In this document: in pieces, positions 27,144-35,887 of the stretch
Position numbering within the stretch: the stretch's first letter is position 1
How the letters are laid out: the number at the start of each line of letters is the position of its first letter
DNA from: Dyella solisilvae
GTDB lineage: Bacteria > Pseudomonadota > Gammaproteobacteria > Xanthomonadales > Rhodanobacteraceae
DNA: 64,000 nt
Direction of reading: 5' to 3'
Assembly (NCBI RefSeq): GCF_003351225.1
Contig: NZ_QQSY01000002.1
Coordinates: forward strand, 499,937-563,936
The notes under the pieces: model-generated
The model's input: only the letters and a program-made list of their open reading frames with translations
What the model was told of the DNA's origin: nothing
Database searches by the model: none
Made by a program: the position numbers and the translations under genes

Positions 27144-28652
27144 ATGCTGAAAGAAATCGTCCTTTCCATCGTTTGCGGCATCGCCTGCATGACGGCAAAT
27201 GCCGATGACAGCCTGATCGGACAGGTCCGCCAGTGGCGCATGGAATATGAGCCGGTCGTCGTGCGGCAGCTTTCCGACTTCACGGCGATTCCCAGCATCG
27301 CCGCGGATGCCTCCGGCCTCGGGACAATGGCCAATCGCCTGAAGACCGAGCTGTCACAGCGCGGCTTCAAGGCGCAGCTACTTCAAGGCGGCCAAGGCGT
27401 TCCCGCGATCGTCTATGGCGAACTCAACACACCCGGCGCCAGGCGGACAGTCGTGTTCTATGCGCACTACGACGGCCAGCCCGTCGACCGCGCCGAGTGG
27501 GAGACGGATCCATTTGCGCCGGTACTGCGCAGCGAAGCGAGCCCGAAAGCGCCAGCTCTCGATTGGAGCCATCTTCGCCCACCTTTCAATCCAGAGTGGC
27601 GACTGTTCGGTCGCGCCGTCAGCGACGACAAGTCCTCGATCGTCGCGTTCCTCCAGGCTTTTGACGCGCTGAAGGCAGTGGGGCGAGCACCTTCCGTCAA
27701 CGTCAGGGTGTTCTGGGAGGGTGAGGAGGAGCGAGGCTCACCGCATCTGGCCGACCTGCTTCGCCAGAATCGATCACTGCTCGCTGCCGACCTGTGGTTG
27801 ATCGGCGATGGGCCCATGCACCAATCGCGGCGGCGCACCCTCTACTTCGGCGCGCGGGGCTCGCTTGACCTGAAGGCCACCATCTACGGGCCGCTCCGGC
27901 CGCTGCACAGCGGCCATTACGGCAACTGGGCGCCCAACCCGGCTTACCAGGCGGCTGAGCTGGTCATGGATTTACGCGCACCCGACGGCAGCATCCGCAT
28001 CCCTGGCTTTGATCGCGATGTGCGTCCGCTGACAACGGCCGAGCGAGCGGCCATCGCGGCGCTGCCATCCGTTGAGCCGTCGCTCAAGCGGGAATTCGGC
28101 ATCGCCCGTGGTGAGAGCGACGACGGTCTCACCGCAAGCACCATGCGCCCTGCGCTCAATGTGGTCGACCTGAAAGCGGGCGGCCCCGCCCGCGCGATCC
28201 CGGCAACCGCGGAGGTGGGGTTGGATTTCCGGCTTGTTCCCGACCAGACACCAGAACACGTGCGCGAACTGGTGGAAAAACGGCTGCAAGACCTCGGCTG
28301 GACAGTGCTCCATGCAGAACCCGATGAGCCTACGCGTAGCACCAGATCCAAGCTTCTAAGGCTCGATTGGAGCGACGGTTACCCCGGCTACCGCGTCGAT
28401 ATGACCAACCCCGCTTCGCGCGCCGTGCTGGCCACGGCAGAGCGCGCCGGCGGGCCCGTCGCCGTGCTTCCCATGATGGGAGGAAGCGTTCCGATCTACC
28501 TCTTCACCAAGATACTGGACGTTCCGGCGATCGGCCTGGCCATCGCCAACCATGACAACAACCAGCACGCCGCCAATGAAAACGCCCGACTGCAGAATCT
28601 GTGGGACGGCATAGAAACCTATGCCGCCATGCTCGCCGAACTCAACTGGTAG
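27144..28652 (+). CDS. Exported M20-family metallopeptidase (second)
   Basis: A 502-residue M20 enzyme with a short signal peptide (about 1-20). Metal ligands: His in VFYAHYDGQP, Asp in RAVSDDKSS, the Glu pair in WEGEEERGS, Asp in LIGDGPMHQ and the late His in NHDNNQHAANEN. The HYDGQPVD and SDDKSS patterns place it with the dipeptidase/carnosinase-like M20 group rather than with the enzyme at 24.2 kb, so the two are not recent duplicates. Start ATG at 27144 is eight bases after GGGAG; ATG at 27138 is too close to it. Confidence 0.92.
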   Translation: MLKEIVLSIVCGIACMTANADDSLIGQVRQWRMEYEPVVVRQLSDFTAIPSIAADASGLGTMANRLKTELSQRGFKAQLLQGGQGVPAIVYGELNTPGARRTVVFYAHYDGQPVDRAEWETDPFAPVLRSEASPKAPALDWSHLRPPFNPEWRLFGRAVSDDKSSIVAFLQAFDALKAVGRAPSVNVRVFWEGEEERGSPHLADLLRQNRSLLAADLWLIGDGPMHQSRRRTLYFGARGSLDLKATIYGPLRPLHSGHYGNWAPNPAYQAAELVMDLRAPDGSIRIPGFDRDVRPLTTAERAAIAALPSVEPSLKREFGIARGESDDGLTASTMRPALNVVDLKAGGPARAIPATAEVGLDFRLVPDQTPEHVRELVEKRLQDLGWTVLHAEPDEPTRSTRSKLLRLDWSDGYPGYRVDMTNPASRAVLATAERAGGPVAVLPMMGGSVPIYLFTKILDVPAIGLAIANHDNNQHAANENARLQNLWDGIETYAAMLAELNW

Positions 28653-28956
28653 AACACGAGCGAGGGGCCCTCTCGCACTGAGCCGTTAACGCCAGGTAAG
28701 CGGGCGCACGCGAATGCTTGATTGACGCACATCTCTCTGGCCGCGCTGAATCAGAGCAGAGTCTTCGCCCATCTGTGCGCATTGGTCGGGTCCGCGATGG
28801 CTCGCCGAAATACAAAACGAACTCTTCGTTGGCCTCTAAAGTTTTGTTGCGACGTTTTGGCGCCCCGGCGCCCAGGTGCAGCATCAAGTCCATCGCCTGG
28901 ACCGTCCGCATATCACCCATGCGCCTGAGATCACCGAAGCCAACGCGCCCTAGGCT
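28653..28956. other. Intergenic, no gene recognised
   Basis: About 300 bases between convergent genes. Nothing recognisable, and no terminator hairpin with a T-run was found. Confidence 0.4.
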
Positions 28957-29487
28957 TCAGGGCTTTGCCGCAAGCGCCTTCATCAGCGCGTGATGCCATT
29001 CGTCGATCATGGCGGCGTAATGCGCATCCGAAGTGAAAGTTGTTGCGAATGCCTCGCCTTTGGGGCCCAACCCCGTCAGCGTGTAGGTCACGTCAATGGC
29101 GCTGCCGTTGCCATCCTTTGTGCATCGCACGTCGACCAGCCCGATGTTGGAGCCTTCTGCAAGACGCGCATAACTGACACGACCTGCGACAGGGTCGTAT
29201 TCCGCAACGATCCACGTGGTGACCTGGCCGTCGGGATGGCGCGTCTGAAACGCACTGCCGCGATGCTCGCTCCCACTCAACTGCTTCGGATCCCACCCAT
29301 CCGCCCATTCCTTTTCGCCAACGGCGGTGAAAAGCGGAAATACACGCGCGCACGAGGCGTCCAGGTGAAAGCTGCGCGTATTGGTATGAGGTTCTGAGGC
29401 GATGGCGCCACCATTGACGGTTAATGCCAGTCCCAAGATGCAACTGACCTGTGCGAGGCAGGCTTTTTTGGCAGGTATTCGTAGCAT
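28957..29487 (-). CDS. Exported SRPBCC (START-fold) protein
   Basis: A 176-residue protein with a signal peptide (about 1-31, cleavage near AIASEP) and a polyketide-cyclase/SRPBCC-type domain: FPLFTAVGEKEWADGWDPKQL near the start, TTWIVAEYDP in the middle, and a C-terminal helix MIDEWHHALMKALAAKP. The fold binds hydrophobic ligands; an exported version is less common. It is divergent from a ribbon-helix-helix gene with a 28-base dyad between them. ATG at 29487 is chosen; ATG-like upstream starts would overlap the dyad. Confidence 0.78.
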   Translation of the reverse strand: MLRIPAKKACLAQVSCILGLALTVNGGAIASEPHTNTRSFHLDASCARVFPLFTAVGEKEWADGWDPKQLSGSEHRGSAFQTRHPDGQVTTWIVAEYDPVAGRVSYARLAEGSNIGLVDVRCTKDGNGSAIDVTYTLTGLGPKGEAFATTFTSDAHYAAMIDEWHHALMKALAAKP

Positions 29488-29504
29488 GGCGGCGCGCACC
29501 CTAC

Positions 29505-29532
29505 GTTGGTATATTGGTACCAACCTACCAAC
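29505..29532. promoter_or_regulatory. 28-bp nested dyad between divergent SRPBCC and RHH genes
   Basis: The outer arms GTTGGTA and TACCAAC (29505-29511, 29526-29532) and the inner perfect palindrome TTGGTACCAA (29514-29523) share one centre; 12 of 14 base pairs are symmetric. The half-site TTGGTA therefore occurs twice on each strand at nine-base spacing, the arrangement bound by pairs of ribbon-helix-helix dimers. Confidence 0.7.
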
Positions 29533-29586
29533 ATCCAGTCATCGGGGCAAGTCGATACTCAGGCACTGCCATAGATGGAGCACCTC

Positions 29587-29862
29587 ATGCCTTCCGTAAA
29601 AAAATCTGCTACCCATTCGCCCACTCACCAGGTGGAACGCATCCAGACGGGCGTCCGCTTGGAAAAGCGCCTACTAAAGGTGCTGAAAGGTCTTGCCGAA
29701 TCGCTCGACTTGTCCTTGGGTGACTTGCTGGAAGGTATTGCACTGCACGCTTTAGAGAACAAGCCGCCTTTTTCAGCAGCTACGTTAAAGAAGGTCACCG
29801 ATCTCAAACGTATCTACGATCTCGACCTCACCGCTGCTGACAGCCATAAGTTGCGCGAATGA
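29587..29862 (+). CDS. Small ribbon-helix-helix DNA-binding protein
   Basis: A 91-residue protein. Residues 19-25 (IQTGVRL) form the expected beta-strand, followed by helix A (EKRLLKVLKGLAESL) and, after the turn DLSLG, helix B (DLLEGIALHALEN): the ribbon-helix-helix layout. A basic N-terminus (PSVKKS) precedes it. ATG at 29587 lies six bases after GGAG; ATG at 29575 is possible. It is divergent from the SRPBCC gene and probably binds the dyad between them. Confidence 0.8.
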   Translation: MPSVKKSATHSPTHQVERIQTGVRLEKRLLKVLKGLAESLDLSLGDLLEGIALHALENKPPFSAATLKKVTDLKRIYDLDLTAADSHKLRE

Positions 29863-30310
29863 CCAGTGTCGCACGATGACGCAGCCATCGCGTTACGACT
29901 AGATTCGGGCCGTGAACGGGCCGGGACGGCGATCGACACGATCGCTTCGCAAAAGCAAACCTTCACACCATGAACGGCGCGAACAGTCCGCTTTGGATCG
30001 GAAGCGGACGCTTCGTTCAATACAAAACTCCTGGTTTCCATGCCGACGAACCTGAGTACGCTCGGCGTCTGAGCATGCATGCGCATGAAACAACGCCCGA
30101 AGGAAGTGGACTCCATGGCAGCCGTTCCGCACTGCTGCCTATAGCTATCCCACACTTCCGTTCCGTTCGGCGAGCAGCAGTCAACCTTCTCGCCGCGGAA
30201 CGGTCGCCGCGGCGAGGTGGCGTCAAGCGTCAAGATCGCCCAATCATGCCCGAGGGCAACAACCCGGCACAGCGGAGCACTCAGGCCCCGCCGTGCCGTG
30301 TCATCGCAAC
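29863..30310. other. Intergenic with one repeat copy
   Basis: About 450 bases without a gene; holds repeat copy 3 at 29986-30009. The rest shows no open frame with a ribosome site. Confidence 0.4.
29986..30009. repeat. Dispersed 24-bp palindrome, copy 3 (most symmetric)
   Basis: The arms GTCCGCTT and AAGCGGAC are perfectly complementary around an eight-base loop TGGATCGG. This is the best-preserved copy and defines the element. Confidence 0.7.
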
Positions 30311-31159
30311 TCAGTGTGCAAAGTTCAGGTTGCTCTGAACATTCACGCTCTGCTGCACCAGGGCGGCCGCGCCACTGTTCTGCGCCAGGATCGAAATCCC
30401 GGCCGCCGCAGCGGCTGAACCGTTCATCTGGTTGGACATGTCGAAGGAGCCGCCATCGGCATAGGCCGTGCCGCCGTTGCCACCCGCGGCACCCGCGCCG
30501 CCCGCGCCACTGCCGCCAGTGCCCGCGCCACCCGTGCCACCGGCGCCTCCAGCGCCTCCGGTCGCCGTGCCGCTGGCCCCCGTGGCTCCGCCCGTAGCGG
30601 ACGACGTGCCGGTGGAAGCGGCAGCCGTGTTGGACGCACTGAAACCACCGGCCGAGCTGCTGTTGCCCGAGGTGGCTGTGCCGTCGTTCCCATTGTAGCC
30701 ACCCTCGCTTGCGGCGCCCGAATGCGAGTGCGCACCTGCACCGGACGAGCGGCTACCGGCCAGAGCGTCGCCGCTGGCGGAGTCAGCTGAACCGCCGGCG
30801 CCGCTGCTCGAGCTGGCGTCGCCGCCGATGCTACCCGATGCTGCCTTACCGCCATGGCCATCACCACCATAGCCGCCGCCACCGTGGCCACCGCGGCCGC
30901 CATTCGCGTTGCCGTTGTTGGTCACGTCATTGCCGATACTCCATACGCCCACGTTGCTCACTGAACCCGACAAGGTGCTGTTGGATTCGGCGACGTTGTT
31001 ATTGAACGAGTCGGTGTTGGTGTAGCTCTCGGTGTTGGCGCTGGCGTTGACGATGACACTGAAGTCGCCAGCTGAGTTGCTGGTGTTGGTGCCCGCCATG
31101 GCAGGGAGTGCCAACCCCATTCCCAGCATGATCGCGGTTGCAAGAAGAGTCTTACGCAT
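30311..31159 (-). CDS. Secreted Gly/Ala/Ser-rich low-complexity protein, adhesin- or amyloid-like
   Basis: A 282-residue protein with a clear signal peptide (about 1-21, cleavage AMAG). Three parts follow: an Asn/Ser/Thr-rich segment (22-85), a long Gly/Ser/Ala-rich segment with GGAGG-type repeats (about 85-245), and a C-terminal hydrophobic-polar tail, ILAQNSGAAALVQQSVNVQS, whose QN...LVQQSVNVQ pattern recalls tails of curli/Fap-type and other self-assembling surface proteins. No cysteine is present in the mature part. ATG at 31159 is eight bases after GGAG. I cannot name a family; a biofilm or surface-fibre role is inference from composition. Confidence 0.75.
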   Translation of the reverse strand: MRKTLLATAIMLGMGLALPAMAGTNTSNSAGDFSVIVNASANTESYTNTDSFNNNVAESNSTLSGSVSNVGVWSIGNDVTNNGNANGGRGGHGGGGYGGDGHGGKAASGSIGGDASSSSGAGGSADSASGDALAGSRSSGAGAHSHSGAASEGGYNGNDGTATSGNSSSAGGFSASNTAAASTGTSSATGGATGASGTATGGAGGAGGTGGAGTGGSGAGGAGAAGGNGGTAYADGGSFDMSNQMNGSAAAAAGISILAQNSGAAALVQQSVNVQSNLNFAH

Positions 31160-32127
31160 GGTCATTGCTCCAGAAGCGATGCGAGGCCCCCTGGGATGCT
31201 GGTGCTCAACGCCCAGCGCGATGTTTTGGCAACTTGCATGCCAGCCCCAGGTATGACTCACGGGTGCGCGCGATAGCCTTCAAATCAGTCGCTTGCGCCA
31301 ACTATTGATGGGCGAGTCTGGCTTTGCGTTGGCTACACCGTGCGAAAGCGATTCAAGGTTGTTACACGCCTCCGACGACGATCTCTGGAACACACATGGA
31401 TAGCCCGGCAGCATGCGCTTCACATTCAATACATTGCCCGAATACTTGAACGCGGCGAGTTCACTGAGACGCAGGTGTATCAGAGCCGTTACATCGCCGA
31501 ACACAAGCCGATTGCGTCCAACGTCGCGCAGTCGAATTGGCAACGTTGCCCGATCGCGGGGGCATATGAATAATCCCGTTGTCGATCGTGGGCGCCGCTC
31601 ATCAATCAAGTGTGTCCGCTTTGCCATTGACGAGTGAACCGCAACTCCAGCCTGGCCCCATGGATGACGGGGCCGGGGGGATCCATCTCATGGCTTCCGG
31701 CCGGAAGCAGAACCAGGGCTGGCGTCGCACGACTCAGCAGAAGCACGTCGTCACGCCTGACGCGGACCGCATTCCGCCCGGGTCAGTGGCGCAACGCACT
31801 TACAGCGCCGGCGGGCATCCCTGACGAGGCTTGCCACACTTCGCGCTGACTCTTCCGCCTTATGCCTTGTCGCACAGGCACGAGTCGTCCGATCCTGAGC
31901 GATCTCTATGCCTTGATGCCGTACTCGATAACAGCCAACGAACCGACCGTCCGGCGCCTCTTCGGACCAGATCGAAACGGCGTCCCGTGACATGCTCAAC
32001 CGCCCCATTCCCCGGTGCACGTCGTGGCCTGATTCAAAATGGGGCGCAATGATTTTAGGGCCGCTTCGGTTCGGAAGCAGACCTTGCGCTGCAGACTGCC
32101 AAGCATCCGAATCGGCAGACATAGCTG
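31160..32127. other. Long stretch without a convincing gene
   Basis: Nearly 1 kb. Short open frames exist on both strands (for example 31280-31627 minus and 31340-31573 plus) but they overlap each other, lack ribosome sites and have no recognisable domain. Around 31691-31713 a degenerate repeat copy (CTTCCGGCCGGAAGCAGAA) is visible, and a clearer copy is at 32061-32082. Confidence 0.4.
32061..32082. repeat. Dispersed 24-bp palindrome, copy 4
   Basis: CCGCTTCGGTTCGGAAGCAG matches the consensus with two changes. It lies 45 bases beyond the 3' end of the small membrane-protein gene at 32128. Confidence 0.6.
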
Positions 32128-32478
32128 TTAGCGAAAATCGCCCTTGATGGCAGCCAAGGAGTAGCGCGGAATGGCTACGGCCTTCCGAAGCGCGGTGCCG
32201 CTCACATCGTCCGACGCATAGATCGCATTGAAGAGCATCACGATTTGCTCCCGGTAGAGCAACAACCCCACCACCAATTGCAGCTCCAGCAGAGCCAAGA
32301 ATGCCTCGACGCCAACGGAGTCTATGTAGAGCGCAGTGGGAAGAGCTTCCGGGTGGCAAGAAAGGAGCAAGACCACGACTGTGGTGACTACGCCGAACAA
32401 CCAGGCGCGTATGTCCTTTCTCGCCCACTCCGCCTTGAGCGACTCAAGTGTGAGCCAGCGCAGATCAAACCACGGCAT
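32128..32478 (-). CDS. Small membrane protein, unknown function
   Basis: A 116-residue protein with two strongly hydrophobic segments (about 29-45, WLFGVVTTVVVLLLSC, and about 58-80, FLALLELQLVVGLLLY). N- and C-terminal tails are polar and probably cytosolic. No family recognised. The start has AGGGGA seven bases upstream. The gene is bracketed by repeat copies 4 and 5. Confidence 0.7.
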   Translation of the reverse strand: MPWFDLRWLTLESLKAEWARKDIRAWLFGVVTTVVVLLLSCHPEALPTALYIDSVGVEAFLALLELQLVVGLLLYREQIVMLFNAIYASDDVSGTALRKAVAIPRYSLAAIKGDFR

Positions 32479-32531
32479 CAGGGTTCCCCTTTTGATTATT
32501 TGCAGGCCTCCCCCGAGGCCGATGCGATTAT

Positions 32532-32555
32532 GTCCGCGCTGGGTCGGAAGCAGAC
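32532..32555. repeat. Dispersed 24-bp palindrome, copy 5
   Basis: Left arm GTCCGCGC, core TGGGTCGG, right arm AAGCAGAC. It lies 54 bases upstream of the small membrane-protein start and 138 bases before the next plus-strand gene. Confidence 0.65.
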
Positions 32556-32693
32556 GTATCCAGTATAGAACTGGAAACGCTCTGCCACTGGCCGCCCAGA
32601 CGGCAGGACTTCGTGTGTGGCTACGGCAACCTACAGTGGCATGATTGGGCGGCCGGCAATGGGTGCCGGCCGCTTCTCTTCGGGGGCAGGATC

Positions 32694-33002
32694 ATGGAAA
32701 TGATTGCCAGAGCAATTCGCGGCTTCTTCAATGTGACCGCATCGGGCGTGTTGTTGCTGCTTGGTGTTGGGCTTTTCTTCGGCACCATGGGCGTACCTTC
32801 CGACAGTCCGTCTTGGAAGGCCAATGGGCCCGGTGGCGCGGCGGTCGTCTTGTTTCTAGCGCTGTTTAGTGCCTTCCTGGCTTACGCCTTTCGGAAGCAA
32901 GCCAACGAGAGACGCACATGGGCCGCATCATTCATCATCAACGTCCTCTCAACCGTGGCATTCCTCAGCGTGTTCGTCATGTGGGCAATTCACCACTTCT
33001 AA
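32694..33002 (+). CDS. Small three-helix membrane protein, unknown function
   Basis: A 102-residue protein with three predicted membrane helices (about 13-31, 46-66 and 78-98). The short loop between the first two contains SDSPSWKANGPGG. No family recognised. ATG at 32694 follows GGCAGGA. It lies between repeat copies 5 and 6 and is the only plus-strand gene of this repeat-bounded group. Confidence 0.68.
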   Translation: MEMIARAIRGFFNVTASGVLLLLGVGLFFGTMGVPSDSPSWKANGPGGAAVVLFLALFSAFLAYAFRKQANERRTWAASFIINVLSTVAFLSVFVMWAIHHF

Positions 33003-33142
33003 GGCAACGCTGATAGCGCCTCCGCCACCTGCGGTCATTGCTGCACACACTGGTGATGGCGGAACACTGTTTGGGACGCTCAGAGCAGGGCGCTGGTATT
33101 GGGCGCCCTGCTTCTGTTGCTCAACTTTGACTGCCACGAAAG

Positions 33143-33165
33143 GCCGCTTTGGATCAGAAGCGGAC
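33143..33165. repeat. Dispersed 24-bp palindrome, copy 6
   Basis: CCGCTTTGGATCAGAAGCGG with only one change from copy 3 in the shared part. It lies 55 bases beyond the 3' end of the lipoprotein gene at 33220. Confidence 0.65.
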
Positions 33166-33219
33166 GGACCCAACACAGAAAGCTCCACTGCACGGACATG
33201 AAAAAGCCCTTGCTACGCC

Positions 33220-33804
33220 CTACCGGTCCGATATCCGGTACGTTGGGTCAAGGTTGGCGATAAGCGCACCCACTACGGTCTGAATGTATCCGTTGGCAGT
33301 GTCATTGGGATTAGCCGTAATCTCATGATGGACAGGAAACTCCTGAAGGATCGCACCTGTCCTCGCATCTACAACGTAGACAGTCCCTCGGTAGCCGACC
33401 CGGGGTGGATAGTAGCCGCCGATGGGATAGGTACCGCCCCTGAGCTGGAAGAAGCTGGGCGCCAGCAGTGTGTTGATTTGGATGGCAAGGCGGTAAGGTT
33501 CACTCACCGCCTTACTCGACGAGACGGCTACGCCTTTGAAGATAGTGTCGTCAGGCTCTATAAGGTGAAGCGTGATCTGTCGCTTATTCGCCCATTCTGA
33601 GAAGAGCTTGTTCACCGTGGCGCAGCTTTCGTCTTCGCTTGTACAAGACAAATACGCAGTGAAACGTGGACTGGCGTCTTCACCGAACAACTTCATCGCT
33701 TTTAGCGATTGCTGTTCAGTCCTACTGAGTACTGCCGGTGTTTCTGCGCATCCCTGCAGCGCGAGAGCCACCAGAACCGCCGCCATCCCCGTTGGTATCC
33801 GCAT
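33220..33804 (-). CDS. DUF4136-like lipoprotein, unknown function
   Basis: A 194-residue lipoprotein with lipobox ALQGC (about 15-19). The second half has alternating strands with a short linker (YPIGGYYPPRVGYRGTVYVVDARTGAILQEFPVHHE), a layout seen in small periplasmic lipoproteins of the DUF4136 kind; the assignment to that family is tentative. ATG at 33804 sits ten bases after AGGGGA; longer upstream reading has no support. Bracketed by repeat copies 6 and 7. Confidence 0.7.
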   Translation of the reverse strand: MRIPTGMAAVLVALALQGCAETPAVLSRTEQQSLKAMKLFGEDASPRFTAYLSCTSEDESCATVNKLFSEWANKRQITLHLIEPDDTIFKGVAVSSSKAVSEPYRLAIQINTLLAPSFFQLRGGTYPIGGYYPPRVGYRGTVYVVDARTGAILQEFPVHHEITANPNDTANGYIQTVVGALIANLDPTYRISDR

Positions 33805-33920
33805 GAGCGTGGTTCCCCTGATTGGTCTTTTCCCTAGACAACGCTTTTGAACTTCAGCCCGGCAAACAAGGGGGCGATGAAGATACATACGGCGCCCCTC
33901 GCCACAAAAACTCAAAGTTT

Positions 33921-33940
33921 GTTCCGGGTCGGAAACGGAC
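33921..33940. repeat. Dispersed 24-bp palindrome, copy 7
   Basis: CCGGGTCGGAAACGGAC, left arm degenerate. It lies in the gap between two minus-strand genes, 11 bases from the 3' end of the downstream-numbered one. Confidence 0.55.
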
Positions 33941-33951
33941 ATTGGGTGCTA

Positions 33952-34521
33952 TCAGCCGCCACCCATCGTTGACTGAGTATCGCCTTTCACCCCAAGCGTC
34001 CGTACGTCGACTTGCTTCTGGTCGGGCGTAGCGGCCATAACCTGCAATGTTCCACCTGCATCGGCAGACTTCATCATGACAACGGGAATGCCTTGATTGT
34101 CCGCAACAGCAAACATGACGTGGCCCTTCGCGTCCACCATCATGCCAACACGATCTGACTCCTTACCGTCAGGCACATTGGGCGCGTCTAAACCGAGAGC
34201 CACGCGGCCGTTGTCCATGGTCGCCATGCCGCCGCGCTCGTGGCCCGTCTTGTCATAAAGAACGACACCGGCGGCGCGACTGGCTCGCTTGGTGTCCTGC
34301 GTGTCCTGCCCAAGCCTGATACGCACGGCTCCGGAGTCGTCGACCACCACGACGCGCTTGGCCGTGATCTGGCGCTGCGCTATGCCGCCGCCCCCGTACC
34401 AGGAGAGGCCGAGCGCAATGACAGCTATCAACAGGCCAAGGACGGTCCATTGCGTGCGGCGCAGTGAATGCTCCAAGCGTTCGATACGGCTTTCATAAAC
34501 TGCCTGGCTCGTCGAATCCAT
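33952..34521 (-). CDS. Single-pass membrane protein, unknown function
   Basis: A 189-residue protein with a coiled-coil-like N-terminus (YESRIERLEHSLRRTQW), one membrane helix (about 25-42) and a periplasmic beta-rich domain with repeated short strands (KRVVVVDDSGAVRIRLG, GVVLYDKTGHERGGMATM, GMMVDAKGHVMFAVAD). The DSGAVRIRLG / DAKGHVMF blocks look like an internal repeat. No family recognised. ATG at 34521 has GAGGAG. It is bracketed by repeat copies 7 and 8. Confidence 0.72.
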   Translation of the reverse strand: MDSTSQAVYESRIERLEHSLRRTQWTVLGLLIAVIALGLSWYGGGGIAQRQITAKRVVVVDDSGAVRIRLGQDTQDTKRASRAAGVVLYDKTGHERGGMATMDNGRVALGLDAPNVPDGKESDRVGMMVDAKGHVMFAVADNQGIPVVMMKSADAGGTLQVMAATPDQKQVDVRTLGVKGDTQSTMGGG

Positions 34522-35006
34522 CGGGACTCCTCAACAGTTTGTGGAGATGGCAACGTATCAAGCGCCATCAATTCTGGGCAACGCCCGCTAGCTCAGAAAC
34601 CGGTCGCGGGCCGTCGATACATCTTGCGAAGGCAAGCTTTGGGGAAGATCCGCCCTGGGTCGGGAGCGGACATTGCGGAAGATGCCAGCTCTGACCGCAT
34701 GCCTTCAACCGGGCGCACCCGAAACCACGCCCAAAGTGGCCCATCGCTTACTCGCGATCACACGGTCCGCATTCGCCCGCCCGTTCTCCCCGATGCTGCA
34801 GGCGCGCTACGATCCAGCTTGCGAAGCGCAACGCGTCGCCATGCTCAATCGCTGGATGTGAGCGCTCGGCAACAGTGCAGCACGAACGACAAAGGGAGAA
34901 TGTGCAGTCAGGAGAACATTCATTCCCCTCTCATCGGCTAGCCGCTCAATGCGATTACCCGATGGCATGACCCGATACCTACCGCCAAGCCTCGTAAGGA
35001 AACCCT
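34522..35006. other. Intergenic with repeat copy 8
   Basis: About 485 bases, no gene recognised. Repeat copy 8 at 34649-34671 is the only feature seen. Confidence 0.4.
34649..34671. repeat. Dispersed 24-bp palindrome, copy 8
   Basis: CCCTGGGTCGGGAGCGGAC with a left arm TCCGC. It lies 128 bases upstream of the membrane-protein start at 34521. Confidence 0.6.
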
Positions 35007-35372
35007 GTGACGCACAAGAAGCTCGCCATACTTGCCTCTGCCCTACTCGCCGGCTGCGCCAGCTCCGGCACGAAAGTGGATCCCCATGTCGTCAGCACGT
35101 TCCAGCCTGGCATAACGACCATCGCCCAGGTTGAGGCCGAGCTTGGCAAGCCGAACGCCTCGACCCGGCTGCCCGATGGAAGCATCCAGATCATCTACGC
35201 CTACACGCATTCGCAAGGCAGCGGCAGCTGGATCCCGTTTGTCGGCGTGTTCCGTGGCCATGCCGACGCAAACACGGTGACCGAGTCCCTCACGTTCGAT
35301 AAGACCGGCCTGTTCGTCCAGGCCACCTCGTCGAACTCGCAAGCTCAGTCGGACACGCTGTCCAGCAACTGA
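35007..35372 (+). CDS. SmpA/OmlA-like small lipoprotein
   Basis: A 121-residue lipoprotein with lipobox LLAGC (13-17). The segment FQPGITTIAQVEAELGKPNASTRLPDG is the conserved core of the SmpA/OmlA (BamE-like) fold: a threonine-rich start, an amphipathic helix and LGKP. Relatives include the BamE subunit and many stand-alone lipoproteins. At this size and away from the bam genes a true BamE role is unlikely. The start is GTG at 35007 behind AAGGA. It ends before a strong terminator. Confidence 0.82.
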   Translation: MTHKKLAILASALLAGCASSGTKVDPHVVSTFQPGITTIAQVEAELGKPNASTRLPDGSIQIIYAYTHSQGSGSWIPFVGVFRGHADANTVTESLTFDKTGLFVQATSSNSQAQSDTLSSN

Positions 35373-35397
35373 CTGGAAGCGAGACCCAGCCCGCAAA

Positions 35398-35422
35398 GCC
35401 CGCCATCCGGCGGGCCTTTTTT
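35398..35422 (+). terminator. Intrinsic terminator after the SmpA-like gene
   Basis: A seven-base-pair stem GCCCGCC/GGCGGGC with ATCC loop is followed by C and six T residues. Confidence 0.9.
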
Positions 35423-35887
35423 GTGGCTGGTGGAATCCGGTGCAACACAATTTTTGGCATTCCATTGCCATGGAAATCATGCCTTTGCGTTATTGACTGA
35501 GGCAAGGGGAAGGGGCACGCACGGATGGTGTGCACACCTAACAAGAGCGCTTAACTCTGCACGGCCTGAATCGCCACGGCGTCGCGGACACTCAGGGCGG
35601 CAAGAGAACGAAGAAGGACGCGAGCGGGCGCAAAACGAATGCGATGGCGGCGCTTTATAACCACAAAGCGCCGCTTGCCCAGCACGACCATCATGAAACC
35701 ATTGGCGCCAAGGCCCGCTCTGGATTGCCATTTCAGCCGGTCAACGCAACACATTGCCGGAATCGTTCGGCCGGTGACTCAAAGCTCAACGTCTGTCGAG
35801 GCCGCTCGTTCAACCGCCGGGCCACGGCGTCGACAGCGTTCGCGCGAGCCGTCTGACCGACACTCGCGCGAACGCACAGCCTCTCAC
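35423..35887. other. Intergenic, no gene recognised
   Basis: About 465 bases between a plus-strand lipoprotein and the minus-strand peroxiredoxin. No terminator of the peroxiredoxin gene with a T-run was seen and no gene is supported. Confidence 0.4.

Noticed and set aside
31280..31627. 115-residue minus-strand frame near 31.4 kb
   Set aside because: No ribosome site, overlapping a plus-strand frame, and no domain pattern.
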